Counted from the first letter of the stretch, positions 8,737-19,328 are shown. The stretch: DNA of 64,000 nt from Pseudarthrobacter sp. IC2-21 (GCF_034048115.1 NZ_CP139145.1:2418001-2482000), one strand, 5' to 3'. Notes: a model not told the origin generated them from the letters alone. Numbers and translations are program-made.

Positions 8737-9659
8737 GCTGAAACTATCCCTTTCATGGCGCCGCCCGCTGCGTCGCTGAGTTGTGAAATGGCCTGCCGGA
8801 CAACAGCCAGGTCCTGGTCGCCCAGGCCCTGACGCTTGAGTTCGGCGTAAAGTTCGACGCCGGCACTCGCCATCGGTGCCGCGGAGCCGGCCGCCCTGGC
8901 CGAGTCGAGCACGAAGGACAGATCCTTGTGCATGAATTTGGCCGGACCTGTGGGCGTGTAGTCCTTCCGCACCAGCCGCGGCCCCACGTTTTCCAGTACG
9001 CGGCTGCCCGCCAGGCCGCCGGCCAGTACCTCGAAGAGTGCCGCCGGGTCCATGCCCGAACGTTCAGCGAGTTCCGCGGCCTCGGCGAGGGCCGCCGTCG
9101 TGGTTCCCACGATCAGTTGGTTGCACGCCTTGGCCAGCGACCCTGAACCCAAGGGGCCCATGTGCCGGACCGTGGTTCCCATCGCGGCAAAGAAGGATCC
9201 GAGGCGCTGGAAGTCCCCGGGGGACCCGCCCGCCATGATGGCCAGGGTACCGTCGGCTGCCCCCTGTGTTCCGCCGCTGACCGGCGCGTCCACCACCACG
9301 GCCCGGCCCTGAGTTGCCCCTGCCACCCGGTTGCCGAAGTCCTTGACTTTTGCAGGTGAAACAGAGCTCATGACCACCAATGACGTACCGGGCGCCGGCG
9401 GAATTTCGGCCCAGCGTGCCAGGAGATCCTCCGCTGCCTCTTCGATGAAGGACAGGTCCGGCAGCATAAAAGCGATGACCGGCAAGTCACGCAGTGCCGC
9501 AACGCTCGGCGCCTGGCGGCCGCCGGCCGCCACGAAGTGCTGCAGGGGTCCGGCGGAACGGTTCCAGGCGGTGACGTCCCACCCGGCGCGAAGCAGATTC
9601 TCCGCCATGGGCAGCCCCATCAGTCCCAGGCCCACAAAGCCCGCTCGTTTGTCATCCAT
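8733..9659 (-). CDS. 3-hydroxyisobutyrate dehydrogenase-family oxidoreductase
   Basis: 308 residues. The beta-hydroxyacid dehydrogenase fold is shown by GFVGLGLMGLPMAENLL at the N-terminus, the substrate motif DAPVSGGTQGAADGTL and the catalytic lysine in GSLAKACNQ. Members include 3-hydroxyisobutyrate dehydrogenase, tartronate semialdehyde reductase and L-threonate dehydrogenase. Being first in an operon with idnO and idnD favours a sugar-acid substrate, but the exact one cannot be read from sequence. The ATG at 9659 has GAGG about 10 bases upstream; an in-frame GTG at 9677 is possible. It is divergent from the 2-hydroxyacid dehydrogenase gene, sharing a 73-bp promoter region with an inverted repeat. 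Confidence 0.82.
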   Translation of the reverse strand: MDDKRAGFVGLGLMGLPMAENLLRAGWDVTAWNRSAGPLQHFVAAGGRQAPSVAALRDLPVIAFMLPDLSFIEEAAEDLLARWAEIPPAPGTSLVVMSSVSPAKVKDFGNRVAGATQGRAVVVDAPVSGGTQGAADGTLAIMAGGSPGDFQRLGSFFAAMGTTVRHMGPLGSGSLAKACNQLIVGTTTAALAEAAELAERSGMDPAALFEVLAGGLAGSRVLENVGPRLVRKDYTPTGPAKFMHKDLSFVLDSARAAGSAAPMASAGVELYAELKRQGLGDQDLAVVRQAISQLSDAAGGAMKGIVSA

Positions 9660-9698
9660 CAATAGGCCTCGACTCACATCGTTGTGTGGTTAATGTAG

Positions 9699-9710
9699 GG
9701 ACATCTGTCC
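9699..9710. promoter_or_regulatory. Operator-like inverted repeat GGACA-TC-TGTCC
   Basis: A perfect 5-2-5 palindrome in the short gap between two divergent dehydrogenase genes, 23 bases before the plus-strand start and 40 before the minus-strand start. Its placement suits a repressor site acting on both. The regulator is unknown. Confidence 0.4.
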
Positions 9711-9732
9711 AATATCCTAGCCGCTATTCAGT

Positions 9733-10797
9733 ATGATGAACACTATGACGACTCAAACGACCGTCGCGATTGCCGTCCCGCTCGAAGCTGAGCTCGTGGA
9801 CCGCATCCGCGCAGTAGACCCTTCTGTCACCGTGCTCTACGAGCCTGACCTCCTTCCCCCGGAGCGTTTTCCTGCTGACCACTCCGGGGATCCGGATTTC
9901 AAGCGGACGCCCGCTCAGGAAGAGCAGTATTGGGACATGCTCAGCAAGGCGCAGGTCCTGTACGGCCTGCCAAACGAAAGCCCGGCAGGCCTGGCGCGCA
10001 TTGCACGCGAGAACCCGCGGCTGCAGTGGGTGCACGCCATGGCGGCCGGCGCCGGCGGCGCGGTCAAGGCTTCGGGGCTGGATCCGGAAACCCTCAGCAA
10101 GTTCAAGGTAACCACCTCGGCCGGGGTTCACGCCCTGCCGCTGGCAGAATTCGCCGCGCTGGGAATCCTCAACGGCTTCAAGCGCAGCGCCGAGCTGGTC
10201 CAGGACCAGGCCGCCAAGGTGTGGCCTGAACTCAGGACTCCCACCAGGCTGGTCAGCGGATCAACGCTGGTTGTTACGGGCCTTGGTGAGATCGGACTTG
10301 AGACGGCCCGCATTGCACGGGCCCTGGGCATGAAGGTCAGCGGCACCAAGCGCACTGTGGAACCCATCGAGGGGATCGAACACGTTGCTGGCAACGACGG
10401 GCTTGCCCGGCTCCTGGCCACTGCCGATGCCGTGGTGAACACCTTGCCCGGTACGCCGTTCACGGAGAAGCTGTTCAACCGCGATGCGTTTGCAGCGATG
10501 AAGCCCGGGACGGTGTTTGTGAACGTTGGCCGCGGCACCGTGGTGGACGAAGAGGCCCTCCTGGAAGCACTCAACAACGGCCAGGTCTCCTATGCATGCC
10601 TGGACGTCTTTGCCGTAGAACCCCTCCCCCAGGACAGCCCGCTGTGGGAGCACCCGAAGGTGCTGGTATCACCGCATACTTCCGCGCTCAGTGCGGCGGA
10701 AAACCGCCTGATCACCGAGCGTTTCTGCAGCAACCTTCGCACATTCCTCGACGGCGGCGACCTCCCGCACCTGGTGGACCCGGTCCACTTCTACTGA
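9733..10797 (+). CDS. D-2-hydroxyacid dehydrogenase family protein
   Basis: 354 residues. The NAD-binding domain carries VVTGLGEIGLETARIARALG, then the catalytic arginine region VNVGRGTVVDEEALLEAL, the glutamate segment LDVFAVEPLP and the histidine in VSPHTSALS. The family reduces 2-ketoacids or oxidises D-2-hydroxyacids such as glycerate, glyoxylate derivatives or phosphoglycerate. The N-terminal substrate domain is divergent, so the substrate is not assigned. ATGs at 9733, 9736 and 9745 are all possible and none has a good ribosome site; the transcript may be nearly leaderless. Context with idonate and sugar-acid genes suggests use of a carbohydrate-derived hydroxyacid. Confidence 0.82.
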   Translation: MMNTMTTQTTVAIAVPLEAELVDRIRAVDPSVTVLYEPDLLPPERFPADHSGDPDFKRTPAQEEQYWDMLSKAQVLYGLPNESPAGLARIARENPRLQWVHAMAAGAGGAVKASGLDPETLSKFKVTTSAGVHALPLAEFAALGILNGFKRSAELVQDQAAKVWPELRTPTRLVSGSTLVVTGLGEIGLETARIARALGMKVSGTKRTVEPIEGIEHVAGNDGLARLLATADAVVNTLPGTPFTEKLFNRDAFAAMKPGTVFVNVGRGTVVDEEALLEALNNGQVSYACLDVFAVEPLPQDSPLWEHPKVLVSPHTSALSAAENRLITERFCSNLRTFLDGGDLPHLVDPVHFY

Positions 10798-10835
10798 CGG
10801 GAACCGCCCCCGCACGCACCATAAGAGCTGCGTAG

Positions 10836-10882
10836 AGAGCCCCCGCTGGAATCCTGGCTCAAGGGATCCCGGCAGGGGCTCT
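10836..10882 (+). terminator. Terminator-like hairpin after 2-hydroxyacid dehydrogenase
   Basis: AGAGCCCC (10836-10843) pairs with GGGGCTCT (10875-10882) around a GC-rich loop that itself contains short pairs, followed by TCCCGTTG. It lies 39 bases after the stop codon; the U-tract is weak. Confidence 0.45.
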
Positions 10883-10972
10883 TCCCGTTGTCCGGCCGGA
10901 CGCCGGGCCTGGTTCCAGTGTCGCTACTCCGGGCCCGGTTCCAACGTCGCTGGTCCGGCAGGCCCCCACAAC

Positions 10973-11014
10973 AACCGCAGGCGGCCTCCCTTACCGGGGA
11001 GGCCGCCTGCGGTT
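10973..11014. terminator. Bidirectional terminator between convergent genes
   Basis: A perfect 18-bp stem (10973-10990 with 10997-11014) and a 6-base loop sit 18 bases beyond the transporter stop, between two convergent genes. On the minus strand it is followed by GTTGTTGTG, a weak T-rich tail. The stem strength suggests it stops transcription from both sides. Confidence 0.75.
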
Positions 11015-11031
11015 CGCGTCCAGAGGTTCGA

Positions 11032-12381
11032 CTAGCTGGCGTCCTCCACGAGGACCAGGTCGCGGCCGTTGGTCTCCGGGGTGAAGAACGTTGTGCCGAA
11101 GGAAATCAGGGCCAGGACCAGCGAATAGATCGCGGGGACCAGCCAGGAGTGGCCCGTGGCCGCCAGAAGGGCAACGCCGATCATGGGAGCAAAGCCGCCG
11201 GCGAGCACGGCCGAAAGTTCACGGCTGAGCGCTACGCCCGTGAAGCGGTGCTGGGAGCCGAAGAGTTCGGGCAACAGGGCGCACTGCGGGCCAAGCATGG
11301 ACTGAACCCCGAGGGCGATGCCCACCACCATGACCACCCAGACGAGGGTGACGCTGCCCAGGGTGACCAGGTAAAAGGCCGGCAGGGCGATGACGGCCTG
11401 GAACAGGGCGCCGTAGCGGTAGACGGGCACCCGCCCGAAACGGTCAGAGAGGGCTCCGAAGGTGACCACCATGACCGCCGCGAATCCGGCGGCAATGAGC
11501 AGGCCCGTGGGACCTATGAACTTGTCGCCCGCGAAAATGCCTGCCGGCATGCTGATGAAGGACACCAACAAAGCGGAGTAGATGGATGAGTTGCCGTTTT
11601 CGCCCATGCGCAGTCCGATGCCAATGAGCACATTCTTCTTCGAGTGCTTCCAGATCTGGCTAACGGGGTTCTTGACCACGGCTTTGTGCTTTTCAAGCTC
11701 CTGGAAGACCGGGGTCTCCTTGAGCCGGAGCCTGATGAACACCGCAATGACGATCAGGATGACGCTGGCCAGGAACGGCACGCGCCAGAGCCAGCCCTGC
11801 AGCACTTCCTTGTCCGCAAGCGCCATCAGGGCGAAGGTGCCGGCACCGAGCAGCGTGCCGAGCTGAATGCCGACAAACGGCAGCGAGGCGAAGAAACCAC
11901 GGCGGCGCCGCGGTGCCACTTCCGAGATCAAGGTGGTGGCGCCGGCCTGCTCCGCCCCCGCACCCAGACCCTGCAGGATGCGCAGCGCCACGAGCAGGAC
12001 TGCTCCGAGCATGCCGGCCTGCTCAAAGGTGGGCAGGAGTCCGATGGCAAAACTCGCCATGCCCATCAGCCCGATGGTCAGGATCAGGACCATCTTCCTG
12101 CCGAAGCGGTCGCCGATGTATCCGAAAACGACGCCGCCGAACGGCCGGGCGGCAAAGCCCACGCCGTAAGTGGCGAAGGAAGCGATCACTGCGCCGCTCT
12201 CGCCCAGCGGGGAGAAGAACAGCGGACCGAAGATGAGCGCGGACGCCAGGCCGTAAATGTAGAAGTCGTAGTACTCCAAGGCGGAGCCTACTGAGCTGGC
12301 AAGAGTTGCCCTTCGCAGCTGCTCAGGATCGACGGTGGCGCCGTCCACGTCAGCCAACGGTGAATTAGTACGAGTTGTCAC
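11032..12381 (-). CDS. MFS transporter, metabolite:H+ symporter (MHS) family
   Basis: 449 residues with about 12 membrane segments. The N-terminal LEYYDFYIYGLASALIF, the ARPFGG..FGYIGDRFGRKMVL loop (motif A) and RILQGLGAGAEQAGA are characteristic of the ShiA/ProP/KgtP-like MHS subfamily, which imports organic acids, betaines or aromatic acids with protons. The substrate cannot be set; sugar acids or keto acids fit the surroundings. The GTG at 12381 has GGGAG 6-7 bases upstream; the open frame extends further but without similarity. Two TTGAACAG words lie 80-105 bases upstream, and the IclR gene upstream is transcribed in the same direction and is the likely regulator. Confidence 0.88.
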   Translation of the reverse strand: MTTRTNSPLADVDGATVDPEQLRRATLASSVGSALEYYDFYIYGLASALIFGPLFFSPLGESGAVIASFATYGVGFAARPFGGVVFGYIGDRFGRKMVLILTIGLMGMASFAIGLLPTFEQAGMLGAVLLVALRILQGLGAGAEQAGATTLISEVAPRRRRGFFASLPFVGIQLGTLLGAGTFALMALADKEVLQGWLWRVPFLASVILIVIAVFIRLRLKETPVFQELEKHKAVVKNPVSQIWKHSKKNVLIGIGLRMGENGNSSIYSALLVSFISMPAGIFAGDKFIGPTGLLIAAGFAAVMVVTFGALSDRFGRVPVYRYGALFQAVIALPAFYLVTLGSVTLVWVVMVVGIALGVQSMLGPQCALLPELFGSQHRFTGVALSRELSAVLAGGFAPMIGVALLAATGHSWLVPAIYSLVLALISFGTTFFTPETNGRDLVLVEDAS

Positions 12382-12459
12382 AAGAACTCCCTCAAGAACA
12401 CTCCAGACCCCCGTTGGCCTGGTGGGATAGCGAAATCGCCTGTTGTGTAGATCACTATA

Positions 12460-12486
12460 TTGAACAGAGTACAGCAAGTTGAACAG
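12460..12486. promoter_or_regulatory. Paired TTGAACAG direct repeats upstream of the MHS transporter
   Basis: TTGAACAG occurs at 12460-12467 and 12479-12486, 19 bases apart, within the only AT-rich part of the transporter upstream region. The same core (TGAACA) forms a palindrome upstream of the adjacent IclR gene, so both may be bound by that regulator. Confidence 0.45.
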
Positions 12487-12539
12487 CTGGCAAGAGCCCT
12501 GCCCCGATTTCGTTACCGCCAAGCGGCCTGTGGACGTTT

Positions 12540-13337
12540 CTAGCCCATGGGATTGCCCAAAGACCGGGCCAGCTCTTTCAGCTCCTTGACCATCTGCGAC
12601 CCCTGCTCTTCGGAGTACGTCGCCTTGAGGGCAGTGACCGACAGGCCAAGGCTTGGCCCGTGGGCGCCGCGAGTGGGGACGGATACTGCCAGACACACAA
12701 CGCCGGTGGTGGACTCCTCATCCTCGAAGGCATAGCCCTGTGCCCTGATCTCGCGCAGCTGGGCCTTCAATTCCGCCCCCGTACGCAAAGATTTGGGGGT
12801 GAGTACCGGCAGCTCGGCCTGATCGGGAAACATTGCTTCAATGTCATGGTCATGGAGGCGGGCAATCAGGGCCTTACCTACGGCACACAGCGAGACGGGC
12901 ATTTTGTCGCCGATGTTTGAGGTCAGCCGCACCGCCGGGTGCCCCTCATACCGGGCCAGATAAATGACGTTCGTACCGTCCAGCATGGCAATGCGGACGG
13001 TCTCCCCCGAGAGCGTTGGTGCTTGTTCGCAGAACCGGTAAAACTCCTGCACTTCATCCAAACGGCTCAGGTAGGCGGCACCGAGCTCCACGAGTTTCCG
13101 GCCCAGAGTGAACTCCGCGCCGTGGCGGCTGATGAGCCGGGCCTCCTCCAGGGCCAACAACAGGTTGGAGGTGGATGATTTGGGGATTCCCAGCTCGCGG
13201 GCCAGGTCACTAAGCGTCAGCCTGCCGGTGGCTGAGGCTGCCAGGGCGTCCATGACTGCGGCGGCGCGGGTGACTGCCGGCGCCGGCGAGGCGCTCCCCA
13301 GGCCGTCGGAGGAGCGGGGGGTGCGGGAATCGGCCAT
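12540..13337 (-). CDS. IclR-family transcriptional regulator
   Basis: 265 residues. N-terminal winged helix (residues 20-85; VMDALAASATGRLTLSDLARELGIPKSSTSNLLLAL) followed by an IclR effector domain with GETVRIAMLDG, the conserved LCAVGKALIA helix and EESTTGVVCLAVSVP near the ligand pocket. Such regulators sense aromatic or small organic acids. The ATG at 13337 has AAGGAG about 7 bases upstream and removes a non-conserved leader, leaving an 18-bp palindrome in the promoter region, as expected for autoregulation. The transporter gene 158 bases downstream is the obvious target. Confidence 0.88.
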   Translation of the reverse strand: MADSRTPRSSDGLGSASPAPAVTRAAAVMDALAASATGRLTLSDLARELGIPKSSTSNLLLALEEARLISRHGAEFTLGRKLVELGAAYLSRLDEVQEFYRFCEQAPTLSGETVRIAMLDGTNVIYLARYEGHPAVRLTSNIGDKMPVSLCAVGKALIARLHDHDIEAMFPDQAELPVLTPKSLRTGAELKAQLREIRAQGYAFEDEESTTGVVCLAVSVPTRGAHGPSLGLSVTALKATYSEEQGSQMVKELKELARSLGNPMG

Positions 13338-13380
13338 GATTCTCCTTCGATCGGCACGCTGGGAGCACTTTGGGTACTGT

Positions 13381-13398
13381 TGTTCATTCAGCTGAACA
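13381..13398. promoter_or_regulatory. Perfect 6-6-6 palindrome upstream of the IclR gene
   Basis: TGTTCA-TTCAGC-TGAACA, 44 bases before the IclR start codon. An outer overlapping pair TACTGTT/AACAGTA (13375-13381, 13395-13401) adds symmetry. Size and position fit an autoregulatory operator, and the half-site recurs upstream of the transporter. Confidence 0.5.
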
Positions 13399-13487
13399 GT
13401 AACCATCATAATGGCTGGGGTGTGGTTCAGCGCAGAACCTCACAGGATCAGGCCGCGGCACCGCCTCGCGACACGGAGTGGAAGCAA

Positions 13488-13569
13488 TTGTTTGTTTCCG
13501 GCAGTTCACTGTATATTCATTTCAGACCCTCCACCGCGGCATCCCCCAATAGTCGCGGTGGAGGGTTTT
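13488..13569 (+). other. Promoter-like element followed at once by a terminator hairpin
   Basis: TTGTTT (13488-13493), an 18-base spacer and TATATT (13512-13517) resemble a housekeeping promoter. Ten bases later a perfect 12-bp stem begins (13527-13538 with 13554-13565) and ends in TTTT (13566-13569). No plus-strand gene precedes or follows it. It could specify a ~45-nt hairpin RNA, or the hairpin may only serve as the end of the minus-strand small gene at 13608. Confidence 0.4.
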
Positions 13570-13607
13570 CCAATGCCCGCCGGATGCGTCCGTGGCCGCC
13601 GGATGCC

Positions 13608-13898
13608 TCAGACTGCATCAGCCTCAGCTTCGCGCAGCCGCCACCCACCGCCGAGGCCATCGCGTTCCAGCACCATGGTGGTGAGCGCCGACCGCAGGTT
13701 GCTGCCCAGTCTCACCTGGATCTGGAGCACCTCCACATCGACGCGGCCCAGCCCCTTGGGCATTCGCCGCTGATCCTCCCACCAGCTCACCCGCTCGAAC
13801 CACCGCACCGTTTCGGCAGCCACGGCCCATTCCCTGCCTCCCCGGACGACCGCCGTCGGGATTCCTTCCCGCGACGTCTTCACCACCACATATTCCAT
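13608..13898 (-). CDS. Small uncharacterised protein (DUF6504-like)
   Basis: 96 residues from the ATG at 13898; a longer in-frame start at 13928 exists. The sequence is rich in Trp and Arg, with motifs RGGREWAVAAETVRWFERVSWWE and a C-terminal GGWRLREAEADA. The pattern (W-x-ER--WW, then VQVRLG-type strands, then GGWRL) resembles small actinobacterial proteins annotated DUF6504, a resemblance recalled rather than tested. No catalytic residues or membrane segments are evident. It stands alone between the IclR gene and tRNA-Val, with terminator-like hairpins on both sides. Coding is supported by the conserved-looking aromatic pattern. Confidence 0.55.
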   Translation of the reverse strand: MEYVVVKTSREGIPTAVVRGGREWAVAAETVRWFERVSWWEDQRRMPKGLGRVDVEVLQIQVRLGSNLRSALTTMVLERDGLGGGWRLREAEADAV

Positions 13899-14000
13899 GG
13901 CGGGAACACTAGGCGGAGGCACCGACAATCAGCCCTCGGACGCCGTCCCTCTTGGCTGTGTCCCCCTTGGCGGCGTCCCTCTTAGACGCGGCGGGGAAAC

Positions 14001-14047
14001 AAAAAACCCCGCCGTTCCCGGACCATGAGGTCTTGGAACAAACGGGG
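14001..14047 (-). terminator. Rho-independent terminator after tRNA-Val
   Basis: On the minus strand CCCCG and TTCC arms pair with GGAA and CGGGG arms around an inner GACC-TCAT-GGTC hairpin, followed by six T residues. It begins about 10 bases past the tRNA 3' end, a textbook position. Confidence 0.85.
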
Positions 14048-14056
14048 CTCTACGTG

Positions 14057-14129
14057 TGGGTCCTACCGGGATCGAACCGATGACATCCACGGTGTAAACG
14101 TGGCGCTCTACCAGCTGAGCTAAAGACCC
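14057..14129 (-). tRNA. tRNA-Val (anticodon UAC)
   Basis: 73 nucleotides with all four arms: acceptor GGGTCTT/AGGACCC, D-arm GCTC/GAGC, anticodon stem CCACG/CGTGG around loop TTTACAC (anticodon TAC), and T-arm ATCGG/CCGGT with TTCGATC. The discriminator is A and no CCA is encoded, as is common in actinobacteria. It reads GUA valine codons and by wobble other GUN codons. Confidence 0.97.
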
Positions 14130-14236
14130 AAATGGTTAGTTTTCGCACTTCAGCGCGTCAACCAACGAACATAAACTCTACCTGATGTGCAGGAGCAAAA
14201 GCCAATCCGCGCCCGGCAGCGGCTCATGCCCCTAAG

Positions 14237-15163
14237 TCAGAGGTCGGGAAGTTCGGCGGCAAGCCACGTCAGTGACTCGCCGACACCCGCATGGACCTTG
14301 ATGGTCGCCTGGGGATCGCCGCGGGTCTCACCGCGGTTGATGATCACCACCGGTTTGCCGTCCTTGGCCGCATGACGGACGAACCGCAGCCCGCTCATCA
14401 CGGTGAGTGAAGACCCGGCAACCAGGAGGGCGGCCGCCTCGTCCACCATCGCGTAGGCGGCCTCTACCCGCTCCTTGGGGACATTCTCGCCGAAATATAC
14501 AAAATCGGGCTTGAGTGTTCCGCCGCAGGCGGGGCAGGCCGCAACAACAAAGCTGCTGATCAGCGCCGAATCATCCACGGTTGCATCGGCATCGGGCGCC
14601 ATCTCCACGAGGCCGGATTCGGTGGCACGCGCCAGGAATTCCGGGTTCAGCTCTGTCAACACTCCGGCCAGCAGCCCCCTGGTGTAGGTCCGCCGGCAGT
14701 CCAGGCAGATCACCTGGTCAAAGCGGCCGTGAAGGTCGATCACGTTGGTGCTGCCCGCCTCTTCGTGGAGCCGGTCCACATTCTGCGTGATGAGTCCGCT
14801 CAACAGACCCCGCCGCTCAAGTTGCGCCACGGCGTGGTGCCCCTGGTTGGGATCGGCATGACGTAAATGCGACCAGCCAATATGGTTCCGCGCCCAGTAC
14901 CGCTGCCGGTTGGCCGGATCGCGAACAAACTCCTGATAGGTCATCGGAGAACGGGGGACGGCGTCCGGGCCGCGGTAATCCGGAATGCCCGAATCCGTGC
15001 TCAGCCCGGCGCCGGTCAGCAGCGCCAGGCGCCGGCCGGACAGCAGTGCCCGGACACTTTCCAACTCCCGCAACTGTTCAGCCGGCAGCAGGGCAGGCCG
15101 GGCAGCGGGAAGGCTGGCGAAGCCCGTCAGGCCCACGCCAACACCCCGCTGCCGCTGGTTCAT
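14237..15163 (-). CDS. Sir2-family NAD-dependent protein deacylase
   Basis: 308 residues. The NAD pocket GAGLSTDSGIPDYRG (residues 51-65), TQNVDRLHEEAG, the catalytic His145 in LHGRF and zinc cysteines C153/C156 (CLDC) and C210/C213 (CPAC) are all intact, so the enzyme should be active. The lysine-rich C-terminus of some sirtuins is absent. The acyl type is not set by sequence; residues of class III desuccinylases are not evident. The ATG at 15163 lies 7 bases after the peroxiredoxin stop; the three genes DUF3052, peroxiredoxin and sirtuin form one operon. Pairing of a sirtuin with a redox enzyme may reflect response to metabolic state, which is inference. Confidence 0.9.
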   Translation of the reverse strand: MNQRQRGVGVGLTGFASLPAARPALLPAEQLRELESVRALLSGRRLALLTGAGLSTDSGIPDYRGPDAVPRSPMTYQEFVRDPANRQRYWARNHIGWSHLRHADPNQGHHAVAQLERRGLLSGLITQNVDRLHEEAGSTNVIDLHGRFDQVICLDCRRTYTRGLLAGVLTELNPEFLARATESGLVEMAPDADATVDDSALISSFVVAACPACGGTLKPDFVYFGENVPKERVEAAYAMVDEAAALLVAGSSLTVMSGLRFVRHAAKDGKPVVIINRGETRGDPQATIKVHAGVGESLTWLAAELPDL

Positions 15164-15170
15164 TGTGGCC

Positions 15171-15665
15171 TCAGGCCTGGTCCAGGCCCGCCAGGACGTC
15201 GCGGTACTCGGAAAGCTCACGGGCCTGTCCGCGCGGATTCACCACAACGTAACGGATGGTTCCGGCTGCATCAATGATGAAGGTGCCGCGCTTGGCCATC
15301 CCGGTCTCAGTGTCGAAGACCCCATAGGTGCTTGCCACTGCCCCGTGCGGCCAAAAATCAGCCAGCAGATCGAAGCCGTAGGCTTCCTTTTCGGCGTAAG
15401 CCCGCAGGCTGAACTTGCTGTCCACTGAGACGGCCAGGACGGTGGCCCTGGCATCTTCGAAGACCGCCAGGTTGTCCCGGATTTCGCAGAGCTCTCCCGT
15501 GCAGATCCCGGAGAACGCGAAGGGGTAGAAAACCAGGACCACGTTCTGTCCGCGGAACGATGACAGCTTCACGGGCTCGCCGAACTGGTTCACCAGTTCG
15601 AAATCCGGGGCGGTCTCCCCCACCGCCGGGACGGGCCCGGGGGCCAGGGAAAGTGCCGGCGTCAC
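15171..15665 (-). CDS. Peroxiredoxin, AhpE-like
   Basis: 164 residues with a thioredoxin fold. Peroxidatic Cys55 lies in FYPFAFSGICTGEL, the layout of mycobacterial AhpE, a one-cysteine enzyme. A second cysteine at position 60 (five residues on) sits where Bcp/PrxQ enzymes carry their resolving cysteine, so the mechanism could be two-cysteine. It reduces peroxides and peroxynitrite in the cytoplasm. The GTG start overlaps the DUF3052 stop (GTGA), so translation is coupled. The order DUF3052-ahpE next to aceE matches the Mycobacterium tuberculosis Rv2239c-Rv2238c/Rv2241 neighbourhood. Confidence 0.9.
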   Translation of the reverse strand: MTPALSLAPGPVPAVGETAPDFELVNQFGEPVKLSSFRGQNVVLVFYPFAFSGICTGELCEIRDNLAVFEDARATVLAVSVDSKFSLRAYAEKEAYGFDLLADFWPHGAVASTYGVFDTETGMAKRGTFIIDAAGTIRYVVVNPRGQARELSEYRDVLAGLDQA

Positions 15666-16081
15666 TTATTCTTCTTGCTGACCAGGCGGGTTGCGCTCCA
15701 GTCCTTGGAGACACCCGCCGACGTTGTCAGGTGCAGGCCGGCTGTGGGCGCAGCCTCCTGGATTTCCGCCGGGGACACATAGCCCGGACGTCCGGACTTA
15801 GGTGTCAACACCCACACCACGCCGCCTTCACTCAATGTGGTCAGCGAATCCATGAGGGTATCCACCAGATCCCCGTCGCCGTCCCGCCACCAAAAAATGA
15901 CAGCGTCTACAACGTCATGGTCGTCTTCATCGAGGAGTTCGGACCCCGTGAGGTCCTCAATATCATCACGCAAGTCGAAATCGACATCATCGTCGTAGCC
16001 GAACTCCTGAATCAGATCCCCGCTTTTGAAACCCAATTTTTCCGCCACATTTACCGAAGTGGCGGCGTCGGCCTCGCTCAC
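15662..16081 (-). CDS. DUF3052 family protein
   Basis: 139 residues. The family is small, acidic and confined to actinobacteria. Recognisable segments are VAEKLGFKSGDLIQEFGYDDDVD, an aspartate-rich middle and a WVLTPKSGRPGYVSPAEIQEAAPTAGL C-terminal half. Some homologs have been discussed as FxsA-like or MarR-associated, but no activity is established. The GTG at 16081 is preferred over the upstream TTG (16093) because GGAGG lies 5 bases before it. It heads the operon with the peroxiredoxin and sirtuin and is divergent from aceE across 424 bases. Confidence 0.88.
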   Translation of the reverse strand: MSEADAATSVNVAEKLGFKSGDLIQEFGYDDDVDFDLRDDIEDLTGSELLDEDDHDVVDAVIFWWRDGDGDLVDTLMDSLTTLSEGGVVWVLTPKSGRPGYVSPAEIQEAAPTAGLHLTTSAGVSKDWSATRLVSKKNK

Positions 16082-16505
16082 GTGTTCCTCCAATACCTAA
16101 TACCTGCAATTTGCATAGTGATTTCCATTACCCCAAGCCAACACCCTTTGTGCCTGCGCTTCAAGCTGTCCACCCCGCGATCCACCATATTCTGCGTCAC
16201 ATCACGGGCTTCCGGCCTGCGTTGCAGGGGCTTTCGTCACACAACCAGTATGACGGCGAAATACAACTGCGGCGCCACGGACGCGGCTACGCATCGTGCT
16301 GAAGTCAGAGCTAGAGTGGCTGGTGACAACTATGCCTGCGGGGCGACCGCCAGGAATTGAATGCAGACATAGGCGTGATAGGACCCTGCCCGGCGCACAT
16401 GACCGGGCTGTTGTAACCGATACGTCGCACACGTCGCAGTCATCCCGGACAGTCACCCTGCCCGGCGTGAGGGCGCCGATGCATGCGCGCAAAGAGAGGT
16501 TGGAC
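16082..16505. promoter_or_regulatory. Divergent DUF3052 / aceE intergenic region
   Basis: 424 bases without a supportable gene. On the plus strand TTGAAT (16357-16362) and TAGGAC (16379-16384) with a 16-base spacer are a possible aceE promoter, which would give a ~115-nt leader. A short palindrome TGCAA-T-TTGCA lies at 16105-16115, close to the DUF3052 start. No riboswitch or strong hairpin was recognised. Confidence 0.35.
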
Positions 16506-19247
<2,742 letters not shown>

Positions 19248-19280
19248 TCAGCGGGCGCTGATCAACGGTCAGCGGAAATG

Positions 19281-19328
19281 AACGACGACGGCGGTCCCCA
19301 CCGAAAGGAGGGGGCCGCCGTCGTCGTT
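19281..19328 (+). terminator. Terminator after aceE
   Basis: A 14-bp stem (19281-19294 with 19315-19328) extended by CCCC/GGGG pairs closes over a short loop, followed by CCCTTCCGTTTG. It starts 34 bases after the aceE stop and separates aceE from the regulator gene. Confidence 0.8.
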
